Source of the DNA: Perca fluviatilis
Taxonomy: Eukaryota; Chordata; Actinopteri; Perciformes; Percidae
Direction of reading: 5' to 3'
Length of the DNA stretch: 64,000 nt
NCBI RefSeq assembly: GCF_010015445.1
Contig: NC_053116.1
Location: 36,519,785-36,583,784, forward strand
Part shown: positions 52,625-63,738 of the stretch, piece by piece
How positions within the stretch are numbered: position 1 is the stretch's first letter
Layout of the letters: each line of letters opens with the position of its first letter
Translations under genes and position numbers: made by a program
Notes under the pieces: generated by a model
Databases searched by the model: none
What the model was told of the DNA's origin: nothing
The model's input: only the letters and a program-made list of their open reading frames with translations

Positions 52625-54039
52625 CAAGGCCGTTTTATGGTTGTGCGTAACTCCACGCCGTAGCTACGCCGTAGCAATGCCGGCGGTCCTACGGCATCGT
52701 GACCCTTTTGGATTTCTGCGTCGGGAGTGAACGTGTTTCTATGCGTCGCAGTGCATTTCACCGCCAGAACGCTAGAGGGTGTGTGGTTTCTGGAGGGTCA
52801 ATCGCAAAACTCTTTGTTTACTTGTGCGTTGGTGTGTGCCTCGAGCCGGCATATGTGTGTGTGTGTGTGTGCGCGTGGGGAGTGGGTGATAGAGCGAGGG
52901 AGAAAGTGAGAGAGTGACGGCAATTGTCTTCGGAGCAAGTTGTGACTCTAGAGGCATAGTGAGAGAAACAAAATCTGGAGCAGGACAAGTTAACCCTCTC
53001 CTTGATTTCATGCTGTCTATGGAAAAGGAGAACCAGGAAATGAGTCGGGGGAGATGGAACTTGTTCTTACAAGATTGCGTTTTGTTTTAAGAGCTAGAGA
53101 TGACTTGGGCCTAGTTTTAGTTAAATTAATTTTCATTTGTTTGGCATGACCTCCAGGGCCATGTTCAGCCACGTTCAGCCCAGACAAAAACATTGCAACA
53201 CGTTTTTTTTAAACTGAAATGGGGGTGTGTTGAACACCCTGTTGTGTGCGCAAAGGCTCTGCCTTTTTATTACCGCGGGATTACATACATATCTCTGCTG
53301 ATTGGGTATCACCTGTGATACAGCCAATAAACGAGAGACACACCCACCAAACAACAGAAAACACAACTCCAAGCTCGTTGCACACCGTTTCACACCGTTC
53401 CGAACATGCCCTTGGACTACATTTAAAATAATAAAACTTAAATTTTTACTTCCACAGTGACTCTGCCACTCATTTTGATTGTCGTGTTATTTTCTCCGGT
53501 TTCACAGAAGGGAACGTAACAGTGTGTATGTTTGTTCAACAAAGTGTTTAAAGAGGTATATTTGTATATACAGTAAGACCTTCTGGAAACAATTGAAACA
53601 GAAAACCTCCAAAACTGCTGACATACTGTAAATTAACAGTTTCTGACTGAGGACTCTGCAGAAGAAAGTTGCATTACTCCTTCATCGCAGATTTCTTAAA
53701 GAATTTATGTAAATAATCTGTACAAACTGTTACCAGTCTAACACTTACCTGTTTGGGCCGACATAAACAGTCTACTCATGGCCATGAGAATTAAACGAGA
53801 GTGGGGGCTTTTTTAGAATGGCTCCGCATGGGAATGGATGGGAGTGAATAACACAATCTGGCCGTGACGCAAGCAGCTACAAGGAGAAAGCTCTCCCCTA
53901 CTGCCTTATCACGCCGGTGGTGAACAGCTGTTACTATGTTGTGAAGTCAAAAGGCCAGAAACACCTTTCTGGCTGAGAAGAGACTTGTCAGGTTTGAACC
54001 GGATTATACCCAGAGGTGGAAGTTAGATTCAGTGAAGTG
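52625..54039. other. Intergenic, no gene seen
   Basis: The first part (ccgtagctacgccgtagcaa) looks like a dispersed repeat; a short TG-rich tract lies near 52855. No supported exon. Confidence 0.45.
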
Positions 54040-54430
54040 AATAGAAGAGTCTTTATTGTCATTGTCCATGTACAACAAAATCAAATACAGTACTTTCAGT
54101 GCCAAACATCAGCAAAAGTGCAAAGCAGGTGAATAAAAAAAATATAAGAGCCTCTAAAAGTCACTATCAAAGAAAGTAAAAACACAAACAGGCATATCAC
54201 ACAAACAAGACATTCACTGCACAATTTATCCTTTCAAGTAGCGTTATGTGCAGTTATGGCTTTTGTATAAAAACTGTTTCGGAGTCTGTTCTTGTTTTAA
54301 TTGTCCTGAAACCTCTGTGGTAGTTCAAACAGAGAGTGTCCGGGATGAGATGGATTAGTTTGTGAAGTCAGGGGGTTTGGCTTGCAGCAAAAGATATTCT
54401 GCAGTCCTTTCTACCTATTTAATTTGTTAT
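54040..54430 (-). repeat. LINE/SINE 3'-end-like repeat, second copy
   Basis: gtctttattgtcattgtcca and 'tgtacaacaaaatc' match the 10571-11100 repeat, including the later 'ctgtttcggagtctgttctt' block. Confidence 0.55.
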
Positions 54431-56100
54431 GAAGAAACACTATGATTTGTTTAGTCATCCTATAATTCAAATTATTAGAAATGCTGTATTCTTTTCTGAA
54501 TTATCAATGGACGTCTACCTTTCTCTCCACGTTTAGCTCCTGAGCTGATGTTGGGCGTATTTTTTTAACTTTGGACAGAGCTAGGCAAGTTGTTGTGAGA
54601 CTGTTTTCCCACTCCTTCCGGTCTTTATGCCAAGCAAGGCTAAGCACGCTCTGGTCTCTAGTTTTTTATAAGCTGCTGAACCGGAAAACTGAGCTTTCAT
54701 GAAGACAAAAGTGGATACAGACGTAAGCAATCAGCAGGAAGAACGGGAAGACACTAAGCTAACGTTAGGCCCAACGTTACGTGTGCAGCAAGCATTTTGT
54801 TACCAAGTCAAATATCCAAATGTCAGTTTTAGGCTAACTGTAAGTTAAGCCAAAGCATTTTGACAGGATGCAACTTGTGTTATTGTGGAATGTGGATAAA
54901 TCAGAAAGCTACAGTATTATGTTTGAAAATGCCTTAGCTTGCTAACACATAGCTAACATAAGCTAACTAACAGCTAACTTGTCCTCTCTGGTAGACAAAG
55001 GGTACTAAAATAATTGTCTGAGATGTTTAAATCTGATGTTTTTAGTAAGCTACAGACACTTTGTTAGCGTTTCAGCCCTTAGTTGCACGTTGTGGCGCCG
55101 ATTGTTTTCCCTGTGGTGGGCGTGGCTTTCAGCGTATGACGCAGTGTGCGCCATTTCTTTAGAAAGTGACGGCATATATGCGTTTTTTTTTTCATATCTA
55201 TGACTTTGAGAGCATTTATTTATTTATTTTAAATGTCACCTGCTCTGCATTCTGTCTTGTGAATAAAAGGTATTTGGAAGCACTCACTATCTGGGGCCTT
55301 TTATGGTACGGGCTGAAGTATCGGCTGTGCCCAGCAACCCAAGCCGTGTCTCCTAAAATCCATCCAATATCCTGTCCTAAACCACAGCTCTGGGCAGGCT
55401 TTAGGTCTGTTACATTCCAGCTAGAATATGATATAACTGCTCAAACAACAACACAAAGTAGCCTACCTCTGAACTCAGGCAACCTGACATTTTTCTGCCC
55501 AGAATGAGGTGCAACATAAGTACTGACACAGCATCTCTCCTCGAAAGTAGTGAACTTTCAATTTGAGATTTGGGTGCAAAGATGCTGACTGTAGGCAGTC
55601 TCTGGCCGTGGTGACACTTGTCTTTTCAATGTGTCTTTTGTGATCCAATACGCCAGATCGGAACTCAGCAGTATCCACATACAGTATGCGTCCACCCTTG
55701 ACATTTCAATGCGACCTGCCTGTAGTGATAGAGATCGGAAATATTCCTGCACAATATGTGCATCCAAAATGCTACTTAATGACAATTTTGTTTATTTTAT
55801 AATGGTGGGAGGGCACAACGCCCAGCTTAATAAAGTCAGGACACTGTGTTTTGGCTCTGTGCAAAGGTTAAAAAAAAAAACTACCTACCAAAACCAAGAT
55901 GTAAAAAGGACACCGTGTTCGTGCTCCAGGGGGTTAAAGTTTTGGACTGGTTTATGGACTCTCTAAAGAATTTGTCAGTTGCGGCCAGGCAACTCCCGGC
56001 CAAGAAATAGAGCTCAAAAGTGACCGTTGAACTGCTCTGGTTCGTGAAGTGTTTTTCCCTGTTAAATATCCCCATTGACGATTCACTAAATGCTAATATA
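54431..56100. other. Intergenic, no gene seen
   Basis: Short frames without recognisable motifs. An A-run near 55868 follows 'gtgcaaaggtt'. Confidence 0.45.
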
Positions 56101-56345
56101 TAGGGCCCTATCTCGCACCCGGCGCAGCGCAAAGCCTGGCGCAAGTGTCTTTGCTAGCTTGCGACCGACACAGTTGTCAATTTCCCGTCCAGCGCCCACG
56201 TCGTTTAAATAGCAAATGCACCTGCGCCCATCTGTGTGCCCATGGGCGGGAGGTGTGTTCAGGCAGCGGGAAGCGATCGCGCCATTGAGCAACAAAAACC
56301 TAGTCTAAAGTCAATAACGCAGCATTTTCTGCTTCACCTCGTGGA
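56101..56345. mobile_element. Partial MITE of the GGGCCCTA family (reverse)
   Basis: tagggccctatctcgcaccc, gcgcagcgcaaagcctggcg, cgtcgtttaaatagcaaatg and tctgtgtgcccatgggc match 7270-7696 in reverse orientation. The far end is missing. Confidence 0.65.
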
Positions 56346-56655
56346 GTTTTCGAGGCATAGTGCTCGTGCCATATATAATCTGCTTGTGCGCTTTCACTTT
56401 CACTTTATTCTAACGGGAGAAGTGAATGTGAACGCAGATTATGAGCGATTCTTTCGCCCCATAGTCACCAAAGTAAATATTGGACCCATTTGCATTGCTT
56501 GAAATGCACTCTTTATGCATCTTTAATGTCGAGGATCTTTGACCATACTTATGCTGTGTGTCCATTGTTAGAGTCATTTCCCCGCTTGCCAAGCAATGCA
56601 TTCTGGTAGCGTCCTGGGGATTTTGGAGAAGCGTGGCGTCGAGTCGCCCGCTCTT

Positions 56656-56695
56656 CATTTGCATAAAGTTGAATTCAGCCAACTTTACGCAAATG
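56656..56695. repeat. Short hairpin (CATTTGCATAAAGTTG)
   Basis: CATTTGCATAAAGTTG and CAACTTTACGCAAATG are complementary with one mismatch around an 8-bp loop. It probably belongs to the adjacent repeat. Confidence 0.6.
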
Positions 56696-56729
56696 AGGAG
56701 TGGCCGGCTCAGCTCGTCGCCTCTCAAAA

Positions 56730-56955
56730 TCTGACAAAAAGCTCTTAAACTGACCTTTGTCTATCTGTAACCAAACAGATTCAGCCACTGCTTAGCCTAT
56801 TTCTCGCATGAAATCTTTTCAGAAACACGTTTCAGTGAATTATTGTAGTAAAATATGAGATCGTCTTCCAAACAAGCCGCCATTATGGTCGATTTTGAAA
56901 TTCGGCAGCAGCCAGCCCCACGTGACGTGTTCGTCCGATCAGCTGCAGGTTGTAG
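56730..56955. repeat. Fragment of the 'GTCGGCAGAAAAGG' family (reverse)
   Basis: aaactgacctttgtctatct, cctatttctcgcatgaaatc, cagaaacacgtttcagtga and gccgccattatggtcgattt are the complement of 8290-8460. Confidence 0.6.
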
Positions 56956-57084
56956 GACGGTGTCGAATGTTTTCTTTGCTGGTCAGTGGTCAGTGAAGAG
57001 AAACTGGTGGCAAGCTCACTAGCGTGCAATGCTGGGAAGTGGGGCGATCCCATCAGTGAAAACAACGCGTATATGGACACCCAC

Positions 57085-57912
57085 CATTAGGCCTTTTTTA
57101 GACGGAAACGATCTGAAGAGAAAGCGCAAAAGTGGCGTTGCGTTCTCACTTTTTATTCCGCGTGCATATGATGATGCAAAAGTGTGTGAAATTCGATGTA
57201 GTATGCACACCAGGCGGCTAGGTGGTATTGTGAAGCACCGCCACACAACACCACCAAGTCCGCGCGCCTGCGTAGAACCTTCCTTCTACTTCTCTCCCTA
57301 GTAGTGCCAAACCAAAACATGGCGAAGCGAGCAACAAAAGCTTTAAAGTTTTGTCTGGATAGATGAGGAGGTGGAGTTATTGCTCGAAACAACCTTAGAT
57401 TACAAAGCCACAAAGGCACAACAGAGCATGGACTGGGAGTCCTGCCAGTCAAAATATACATATGGACCGAATTTCTGCAGCAGTATCCTGTACCTGGACC
57501 GATGTCATATCCACACGAGAAAGATGCTATCTGTAAAAGTCAGATATCATCAAAGCTGAAAGCCATCCAGACCAAGTATAAGCAGGCTGTGGATACCCAA
57601 CAGCCAAGTGGCCATAGTAATCACTTTATATTTTGATTTATGTAACGAAATATGGGGTGGGTCGCCAGCCACCACAACAATAGAGGCTGGTGTTTTAGCC
57701 AGCGTGAGCAGATCGGAGCAGACTTTTGCGTTTTTTCCCTTTAGACGGGAACGCGACGGTGGAGCGTTTTTAAGATTTCCACTCTGGAGGGTGGTTTCAC
57801 TTTTTTGCGTTTTCAAACCCCAAAAACGCCATCGCTGTCTAAACGAAAGGCACATCTGATAAAATATTTTGTCGTTTTCACCTGCGTCGAGCGTCGTGTA
57901 AACAGGGCCTTA
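57085..57912 (+). pseudogene. Degenerate transposon with Myb/SANT-like protein remnant
   Basis: Around 57361-57600 the frame reads EEVELLLETTLDYKATKAQQ, then DWESCQSKY, and after a break KLKAIQTKYKQAVDTQQPSG. This is the pattern of Myb/SANT-like proteins encoded by teleost DNA transposons. The right end (cgtgtaaacagggccttag) is a known type of terminus; the left end near 57085 is less clear. Stops and frameshifts exclude a functional protein. Confidence 0.5.
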
Positions 57913-57966
57913 GTCACCTTCTCCTCGTTGAAGCTCATGAGGGCAAGCCAGCCACGCCGCCTGCTA

Positions 57967-58007
57967 CACACACACACACACACTCTCTCTCTCTCTCTCT
58001 CTCTCTG
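57967..58007. repeat. (AC)n(CT)n microsatellite
   Basis: A short AC run passes directly into a CT run of about 13 units. Confidence 0.95.
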
Positions 58008-58559
58008 CAGGGAGAAACACAGAAGGGAAGGGGAGAAAGAGAGAGAGAAACAACACACAGGAAAACCAAAACATCATGAAACACAAAGAAAACACAAGGG
58101 TGGTTAAACATCCAGCACCTGGGTACACAGACTGGGCGGAGCATTATCTATGTAAGATCATTGTTGTAAATATTTTTCCGAAGGGGCGGAGCGATGGGGC
58201 TCCATCCGCGAATGTTTTCTCAAAAGCCCCGAATCGTTTAGGGTTTTAAATTAACTTCAACTTTGCGTCATTTCCACAAAGTCTCTCTGACTGGACTGGC
58301 TGATAATCTAAACCCTTCCAGAACCACACAGTTGAGCTCTATAGTAGTTGTGCCAAGAGAAATCTCAATCATTCCCAATCTTGCGGAGACGAAGAGCGTA
58401 GGTATATGTAAGGAGATAACATAGGCACAGGCTAATTATTGCTAACTAAAATGCTAGTTAACATTAGTAATTCAACTTAAACGGCTAATGTAAGTCGAAA
58501 CTGCCTGCGAGCTTCTCCTGTACCATACGGGTCATTTCTCTACTATGTGATAGTAAGTT

Positions 58560-59155
58560 GCGTGGTGATGGCGCAGTGGATATGACACATGCCTTTGGTG
58601 TGGGAGTCCTGGGTTTGATTCCCACTGCAATACATCAACCAAAGTGTCCCTGAGCAAGACACTTAAAGGTGCTCTAAGTGATGTTGGGTGACGTTACTTC
58701 TGGTTGAGGTTCAAAGTATTTTCAAACAAAACGAAGACTAGCTCGCTCCTCCCTCCTCCTCATCCTGTTCCCTCCCTTCTTTTCTTCAGCGCACTAACCC
58801 CCCCAACCCCCACCACAAATCTTTCTTGTCCGTTATTGGCTGATCACTGGAACACGGTTTGTGTATGTTTGCATGGTCCAGGTTGGACCACTTTGTTTTT
58901 GTTGGCGTTAGTGGAGCCTGGGCTGTCTACAGAGACCGCGTTTTTTTACAGTGTGTTTAGGGGACAGGCAGCTAGCAGATAGTGAGGAGATGTTTGCTGT
59001 ATGTGACAAAGATTTTGTAGCCTAAAAAACACGGGACATCGCTTAGAGTACCCTTAACCCATAGTTGCTCCAGAGGCGTGTGACCTCTGACATATGTAGC
59101 AATTGTAAGTCGCTTTGGATAAAAGCGTCAGCTAAATGACATGTAATGTAATGTA
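58560..59155 (+). mobile_element. tRNA-derived SINE split by a MITE
   Basis: The head (tggcgcagtgg A box, gggtttgattcccac B box) and the middle (gtgtccctgagcaagacac) lie at 58560-58666. The tail (cccatagttgctccagaggc, gtcgctttggataaaagcgt, gctaaatgacatgtaatgta) lies at 59054-59155. Joining the halves at TTAA restores the SINE order. Confidence 0.85.
58667..59053. mobile_element. TTAA-target MITE inside the SINE
   Basis: Ends AGGTGCTCTAAGTGATGT and ACATCGCTTAGAGTACCC are inverted. TTAA is present on both sides (58663-58666, 59054-59057) and only one copy is needed in the SINE. Confidence 0.85.
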
Positions 59156-59159
59156 ATGG

Positions 59160-60470
59160 TTATGACACAATCGTTAGCCTATTTTTACAAAAACGTCTGC
59201 TATGGAGCCATAATTTGAGCTACAAGGCAATGGAGCCTTTTACACATTATTGTGTTTCTTTAGAAATACACAATGGACAAATTATAGTCTTTAAACGCTT
59301 CAGATGTAAAGTTATTCGCTGTCAAAGTGACGTCAAAATGAATGGCAGTGAATGGAACGGCGGGTGATGACTTGTTAGCATCAAAATGGCACCACAGGAG
59401 CTACGCGTTGCGGGGAGAGGCTTACCCCCTTTGGTTTGTATACAAAGTTCACAGCATTGACTAGAAATAGGTCAAAGGTGACTGGACCGGCAAATCAATG
59501 CAGCAAAAGCTCTGTTACTGGGAAACTAAGCACACTCATTCTGGTTTTTCTCCTCTTCCTGTGAACTCTACTCCAGCAGATTGTAACTCTAAAAATAGAT
59601 TTCAAGATTAGTAACGCTGGTAAAAATAGCAACATCAGGCAAAATTTGCCTCTCTTTAGGTGTCAGGGGTTAAAATCCTCAACATTTGTTGTGTTCTGGT
59701 TTTAGAATGATGAAGACAGATGGTGAATGATTTAGAAGCAGAATAAGATAAGTCGGCTCTGCAGCATGATTCTTTACCTTGGCAACCCTCATGTTTTTCC
59801 CAAATGATGTACAGATTTTTAGGCAATCTTTTATCAAAAGGCTTGAAATAGAGCATATAGGTTCTATAAAAAAAAATCTCTCTTGCTCTGGGCTGAGCCC
59901 CGAATGTTTACAATGTCTGGTCCAGCTTTTGACGAAGGTCCAGAGAGGCCAAAATGCTAGTTTCATCTAGGGTTTTATGATATTGACAAAATGTGATATT
60001 GCGATATCATTATTAATTTCAGGAAAATTAAAATGAGTCGGCTGTTTACGCACCAAATCTGAATGTCAAAACAATGTGTGTTATTTAGTTCTAAAATCTT
60101 ACGAAGCATCACCAGAGGAAGAATGGTCGTGGTTAAACCTCAAATGATTGTCTCCATTTTTAAGTTTTCTACCTTTTGAATTAAGTCATAACATAAACAT
60201 CACAAAGAATTACTGTTTTAATATTTATTAAAGACTTTTGTTGTCATAGTGAAATAAATAATGAATGCAGTTAGAAAGTCTTTTACACAATATACAAAAT
60301 AATAAAACACCATACTTGATAATCTCAGACAGACACAAAATAAAAATCAGTTCAACTGACAAGTTAAATGACGCACACTTCTTTGTTACATGCTAATGTC
60401 GGGACCCAAAACACACGGCAGCACTTTCAAAACTCTCTCAAAACTTTGCAGTTTTGTCACATTAAACATC
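59160..60470. other. Intergenic, no gene seen
   Basis: AT-rich, short frames only. Confidence 0.45.
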
Positions 60471-60475
60471 GTCTA

Positions 60476-60560
60476 GGGCTGCAAGCATCGATCATTTTTA
60501 TTGTCAATCTATCTTCGTTTCTCGATGAATCGATTAGTTGTTTGGTCTATGTGACGCAAT
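60476..60560. repeat. Fragment of the 'cgattagttg' MITE
   Basis: ctagggctgcaagcatcgat and gatgaatcgattagttgttt match the family seen at 6271-6567. Confidence 0.5.
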
Positions 60561-60599
60561 GACGCCGGTATTACCGGTATGTGCATGTAAACGTAGTCG

Positions 60600-61515
60600 T
60601 TAGCTCCATTCGCACGTGACTAGTATTACCTGGTGACCTCTAGTCATTTGTAATAATTACGGAAGTTGGCTGGGATCTCAATCCCGTGCGAATCGGCCAC
60701 GTCTGAAATTTTGGCGGGGGTGGTATATCATTTTTTTCAAGTTTTATGTTTCCTGTGAGCCTTTTTATCCCTCTCGCGAAGAAGGATATGGGAGCGCAAG
60801 GGGCTGCAGACTTCACCTTTCGTGGCCAACATAGTCTGGACAACTGCTCGAGCGAAGACCTCCGTCCCCGACTCGACGCGCTCCCTGCAGCTTCGTCCGA
60901 GGGCTGACGGTGATGCTTGTGTGATAAACTCTACCGGGCCTGGCCCAAAAAAGATACGGAACCCAGACCCAAGTGCTGCGCGGCGGCCTCGCCCTGGCTG
61001 TCCTCCGCGCGCCTCCGGGTATACCCAACTGTCGTGGTACAGATAAGTCACTAAATTCGAGTAAAAGCAGGCTTCGCTTATCCCGTGCGAATGCGCCACG
61101 CGAAACTCAGATGTTGGGGGGGTACTTTCGAAATTACACACGAGGTCCCCGGATGATACTAATCCCGTGCAAAATAGGGCTCTGGTCTGCTATGTCTGTC
61201 ATTGGTCAAGTAAAAATTCCACCGTAAATGACATGCCATATTCCGCCAAACACAGGGGTCGTGTGATAATATTAGTCCCGTTTGAATCGGCATCTCTGTG
61301 ATTCGGGACTGTATTTAGCTGCATTGGAAATTCTAAATGAAAGTTTTGACAGAGCCTTGACATCATATGTTGGGAATCATGTCAATAAATTAGAGTAAAA
61401 TACAGACCTGTGCTTATCCCGTGCGAATTCGCCGCGCGAAAAAACACAGACGTGAGGGGGGAATTTCTAAATCACATGAGGTCCCCTAGTAATACTAGTC
61501 CTGTGCGGATAGGGC
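60600..61515. repeat. Repeat array with 'ATCCCGTGCGAAT' motifs around a GC-rich core
   Basis: atcccgtgcgaatcggccac (60682), atcccgtgcgaatgcgccac (61080), agtcccgtttgaatcggcat (61274) and atcccgtgcgaattcgccgc (61417) recur. Each is followed by a 'gacctcgtgtga' or 'gaggtcccc' block and an 'actaatcccgtgc' block. The structure suggests two related element copies, one interrupted by the GC-rich 60745-61060 segment. Confidence 0.55.
60745..61060. other. GC-rich insert of unknown origin
   Basis: Much richer in G+C than its flanks, with many CpGs and long frames on both strands. I do not recognise any encoded protein or RNA. It interrupts the surrounding repeat. Confidence 0.5.
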
Positions 61516-61791
61516 TATAAGCATAAGAAAAGAGTGTATGATACACACATTGACACTTTGCTCCAGAAAGACAGATGAAAGAAATGCTTCAGTGAGAGAT
61601 TCCATCGAGTCAAAGGCTAACGTAGCAGCAGCAGCTAGCCCAGAGTCGGTGTCAGGATTTCAGTTGTCTTCAGTTGCTTTTGTTTCTTTCCAAATCTGTT
61701 TGGCGATCCCTACTTAGTAGAGAATCCAAAGTTCACAGTCTGCATCAGTCTCAGGTTTTTTTTTTTTGTTTTTTTTTAATGAGGTCAAAGG
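61516..61791. other. Probable igf3 3' untranslated region
   Basis: Sequence following the igf3 stop on the minus strand; includes a poly-T/poly-A tract at 61758-61779. No clear AATAAA on the minus strand was found close by. Confidence 0.35.
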
Positions 61792-62013
61792 TCATGATTC
61801 ATGTGTCATCATTGTTTGAAGGGAACTCCCGGAGGTTAACGGTGGCATGTTGGTTGGGTTCCGTGATTTAATCCTCTTGCGTGACGGTGAAACTTTGCTT
61901 TGCTGTCGGAGGGAAGGCTCAGTCTTCTTTCTGTAAGCGTCCCTCTTTGGACTGTCGGGGGCCCCCATGTGCTCAGAAAGTCTTTTCTGAAACAGTGCTT
62001 GGAACTGCTGAGC
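61792..62013 (-). CDS. igf3: igf3 terminal exon encoding the E domain
   Basis: Minus-strand acceptor tttgtgttgcag|GCTCAG, phase 0, matching the donor of the previous exon. 73 codons plus TGA. Reads AQQFQALFQKRLSEHMGAPD, SPKRDAYRKKTEPSLRQQSK and a basic KRIKSR. Dense basic residues and KR/RKK sites are typical of IGF E-peptides. Confidence 0.78.
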   Translation of the reverse strand, partial: AQQFQALFQKRLSEHMGAPDSPKRDAYRKKTEPSLRQQSKVSPSRKRIKSRNPTNMPPLTSGSSLQTMMTHES

Positions 62014-63593
62014 CTGCAACACAAAGTTAAAATACGGAGTTGATTGGCGAACAGGCTCGGTTTAGATTGACCAACTGCATAGTGGTGTATTTTTGGTATT
62101 GCTACAGGCATTGAAGTCACAATTCTCACATTTGGATTTGTTTCCACCTTGTGTTTGTTTGTAAGTTGTTTGTATGTCTGTAAGGATATTAGTGGAATGA
62201 CTTTCTAACACCAATGTGTCAATTAATATTATTATTAGGGATGGGTTAAAAGAATCGATTCTCCAATTAAAATCGATCTTTGTTTGAGTGATCTGATATC
62301 GACTTATAAAATACATAATATATGCCTTTTCACCATGGATGTATAATTAAAAAAGTACTTTAAACAAAGTTTTTGTGGCGTTTAATTCTTAATGTAAACA
62401 TTATCCTGGTGCGTTATCATAATGTGTCATAATGTGACCAAAGTTCTTTACAGGTTTACAGGTTTACAGGTTTACAGGTTTACGTGATGACATAGCTGAC
62501 TCTCCAGTCTTTGCTGAGGACCATAAGGTGCGTTTTACAGTCCTGGTGACAAGCTAGTGAACTTTGGGTTAAAAGGTAACTACTGTTTTTTTCAATCTTT
62601 GACATTGGTCCAGTATTAAGCGAGATCGCTGCAGCCGGCAGCGGCGAAACAAGCTACAATGTAAGTAACAGGGCAATTGTCCAGCTTGTATTTACCTTCA
62701 CTAAAGTGCTTGTTTTGCCGCTGACAGACTCAGATTAATATTCTAAGTGTCTGACTTCATTATGGAAAGGACCCCTTCAGAGATAGACCTTTAAAACCTC
62801 TTTGAGACCTTTCTCTTTAACCAGAAACATCTCTGAAGTCGCTAGCGCTAAAACCCACCAAACTCCATTTAAAAAAGTAATAATTTCAGCGTGTATAGAG
62901 CCAACCTATTTTCACATGTAAATCGGTAAACTACGGTATGTGTTTATTTCAACCAAAACTAGAGATGTGATTGTTGGAAAAGTGGAAAGACGACCCAAAA
63001 CGGCTTTGAATGAAGTGTATTTTTTACGATAAAAATTACTGTTTATTTACATGGAGTCTGGTAGGTTTAGCAAACACAATTTCGCGGATGTTTTTATGTT
63101 TAAAAAAAGGATCTTACTCTTTAACAGAAAGGTCGACCTCCTTAGAAGTCCTTTCCATAATGATGTCAGACACTTAGAATATTAATCTGAGCCTGTCAGT
63201 GGCAAAACAAGCACTTTTTTTTTAAGGTAAATACAAGCTGGACAATTGCCCTATTAACTTACATTGTAGCTTATTTCGCCGCTGCCAACTGCAGCGATCT
63301 TGCTTAATACTGGACCAATGTCAAAGATTGTTGTTCCCATCAGTCACTTAGACACAAAATCATAGGGTCCAGGTTGAAAAACTGAGGTCATACCGTGTCT
63401 AGCTGTGCTGTGGTCTGAGGTGCTGTGGTGGGGGTGGTTGTTGTTGTTGGGTAAGCTGTGGTTTGCTGCTGGCTCTTTGGTTTGGCACAGTACATCTCCA
63501 GATGCTGAAGTTCACAACCAGACGGCCGACAGCACTGGTCCACTATCCCTTTCCCTCTGGGCCGAGAACCGTAACCAGACCACGAACCTTTAC
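61792..63593 (-). CDS. igf3: Insulin-like growth factor 3, last two coding exons (partial gene)
   Basis: Secreted insulin-family hormone; teleost IGF3 is known as a gonad-enriched growth factor acting through IGF receptors. Two exons are visible: 63593-63394 (C, A, D domains) and 62013-61792 (E domain, stop TGA). The A domain reads GIVDQCCRPSGCELQHLEMY followed by CAKPK; LEMYCA and CEL are IGF hallmarks. The upstream C domain has GYGSRPRGK with a basic site before GIVD. The signal peptide and B-domain exons must lie beyond 64000. Oddities: four rather than three residues between A-domain Cys-Cys and the next Cys, and a threonine-rich D/E junction. The assignment to igf3 rather than igf1 or igf2 rests on an E domain unlike either and the diverged C/A domains. 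Confidence 0.75.
62591..63380. mobile_element. DNA element with roughly 200-bp inverted arms in the igf3 intron
   Basis: Left arm 62595-62795 (ttgacattggtccagtatta, ggcagcggcgaaacaagcta, gtgtctgacttcattatgga) and right arm 63125-63330 (complement). The right arm continues through tcagtcacttagacacaaaa and gggtccaggttgaa to within about 12 bp of the exon donor. Related to 63645-63738. Confidence 0.8.
63394..63593 (-). CDS. igf3: igf3 exon encoding C, A and D domains
   Basis: Minus-strand acceptor ctctctgcag|GTAAAGG (exon starts 63593, phase 1) and donor GACACG|gtatga (exon ends 63394, phase 0), 200 bp. Phase 1 entry is the usual phase at the B/C junction of IGF genes. After the A domain it encodes SQQQTTAYPTTTTTPTTAPQ and TTAQLDT, a likely O-glycosylated, mucin-like stretch. 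Confidence 0.85.
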
Positions 63594-63644
63594 CTGCAGA
63601 GAGAGAAATGTCTAACGTTAGATTCTTTGTCTTTCTTTTAAAGG

Positions 63645-63738
63645 GCAACTTAGGTTTTCTTCAACCTGGACCCTATTTTCCCACCGTTTTTGTGTCTAAG
63701 TGACCGATGGGCACAACAATCTTTTTAATTGGTCCAAT
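63645..63738. mobile_element. Terminal fragment of the same element upstream of the igf3 exon
   Basis: agggcaacttaggttttctt, ttcaacctggaccctatttt, gtgtctaagtgaccgatggg and attggtccaatatta are the complement, in reverse order, of 63302-63379 on the other side of the exon. Confidence 0.8.

Noticed and set aside
61792..63593. Insulin or relaxin gene instead of IGF
   Set aside because: The C domain is short and continuous with a D and E domain, and LEMYCA is IGF-specific. Insulin lacks D/E domains.
63388..63648. 86-residue single-exon reading of the igf3 region
   Set aside because: Upstream of 63593 the frame is intron, shown by the ctctctgcag acceptor; the start Met there is not real.
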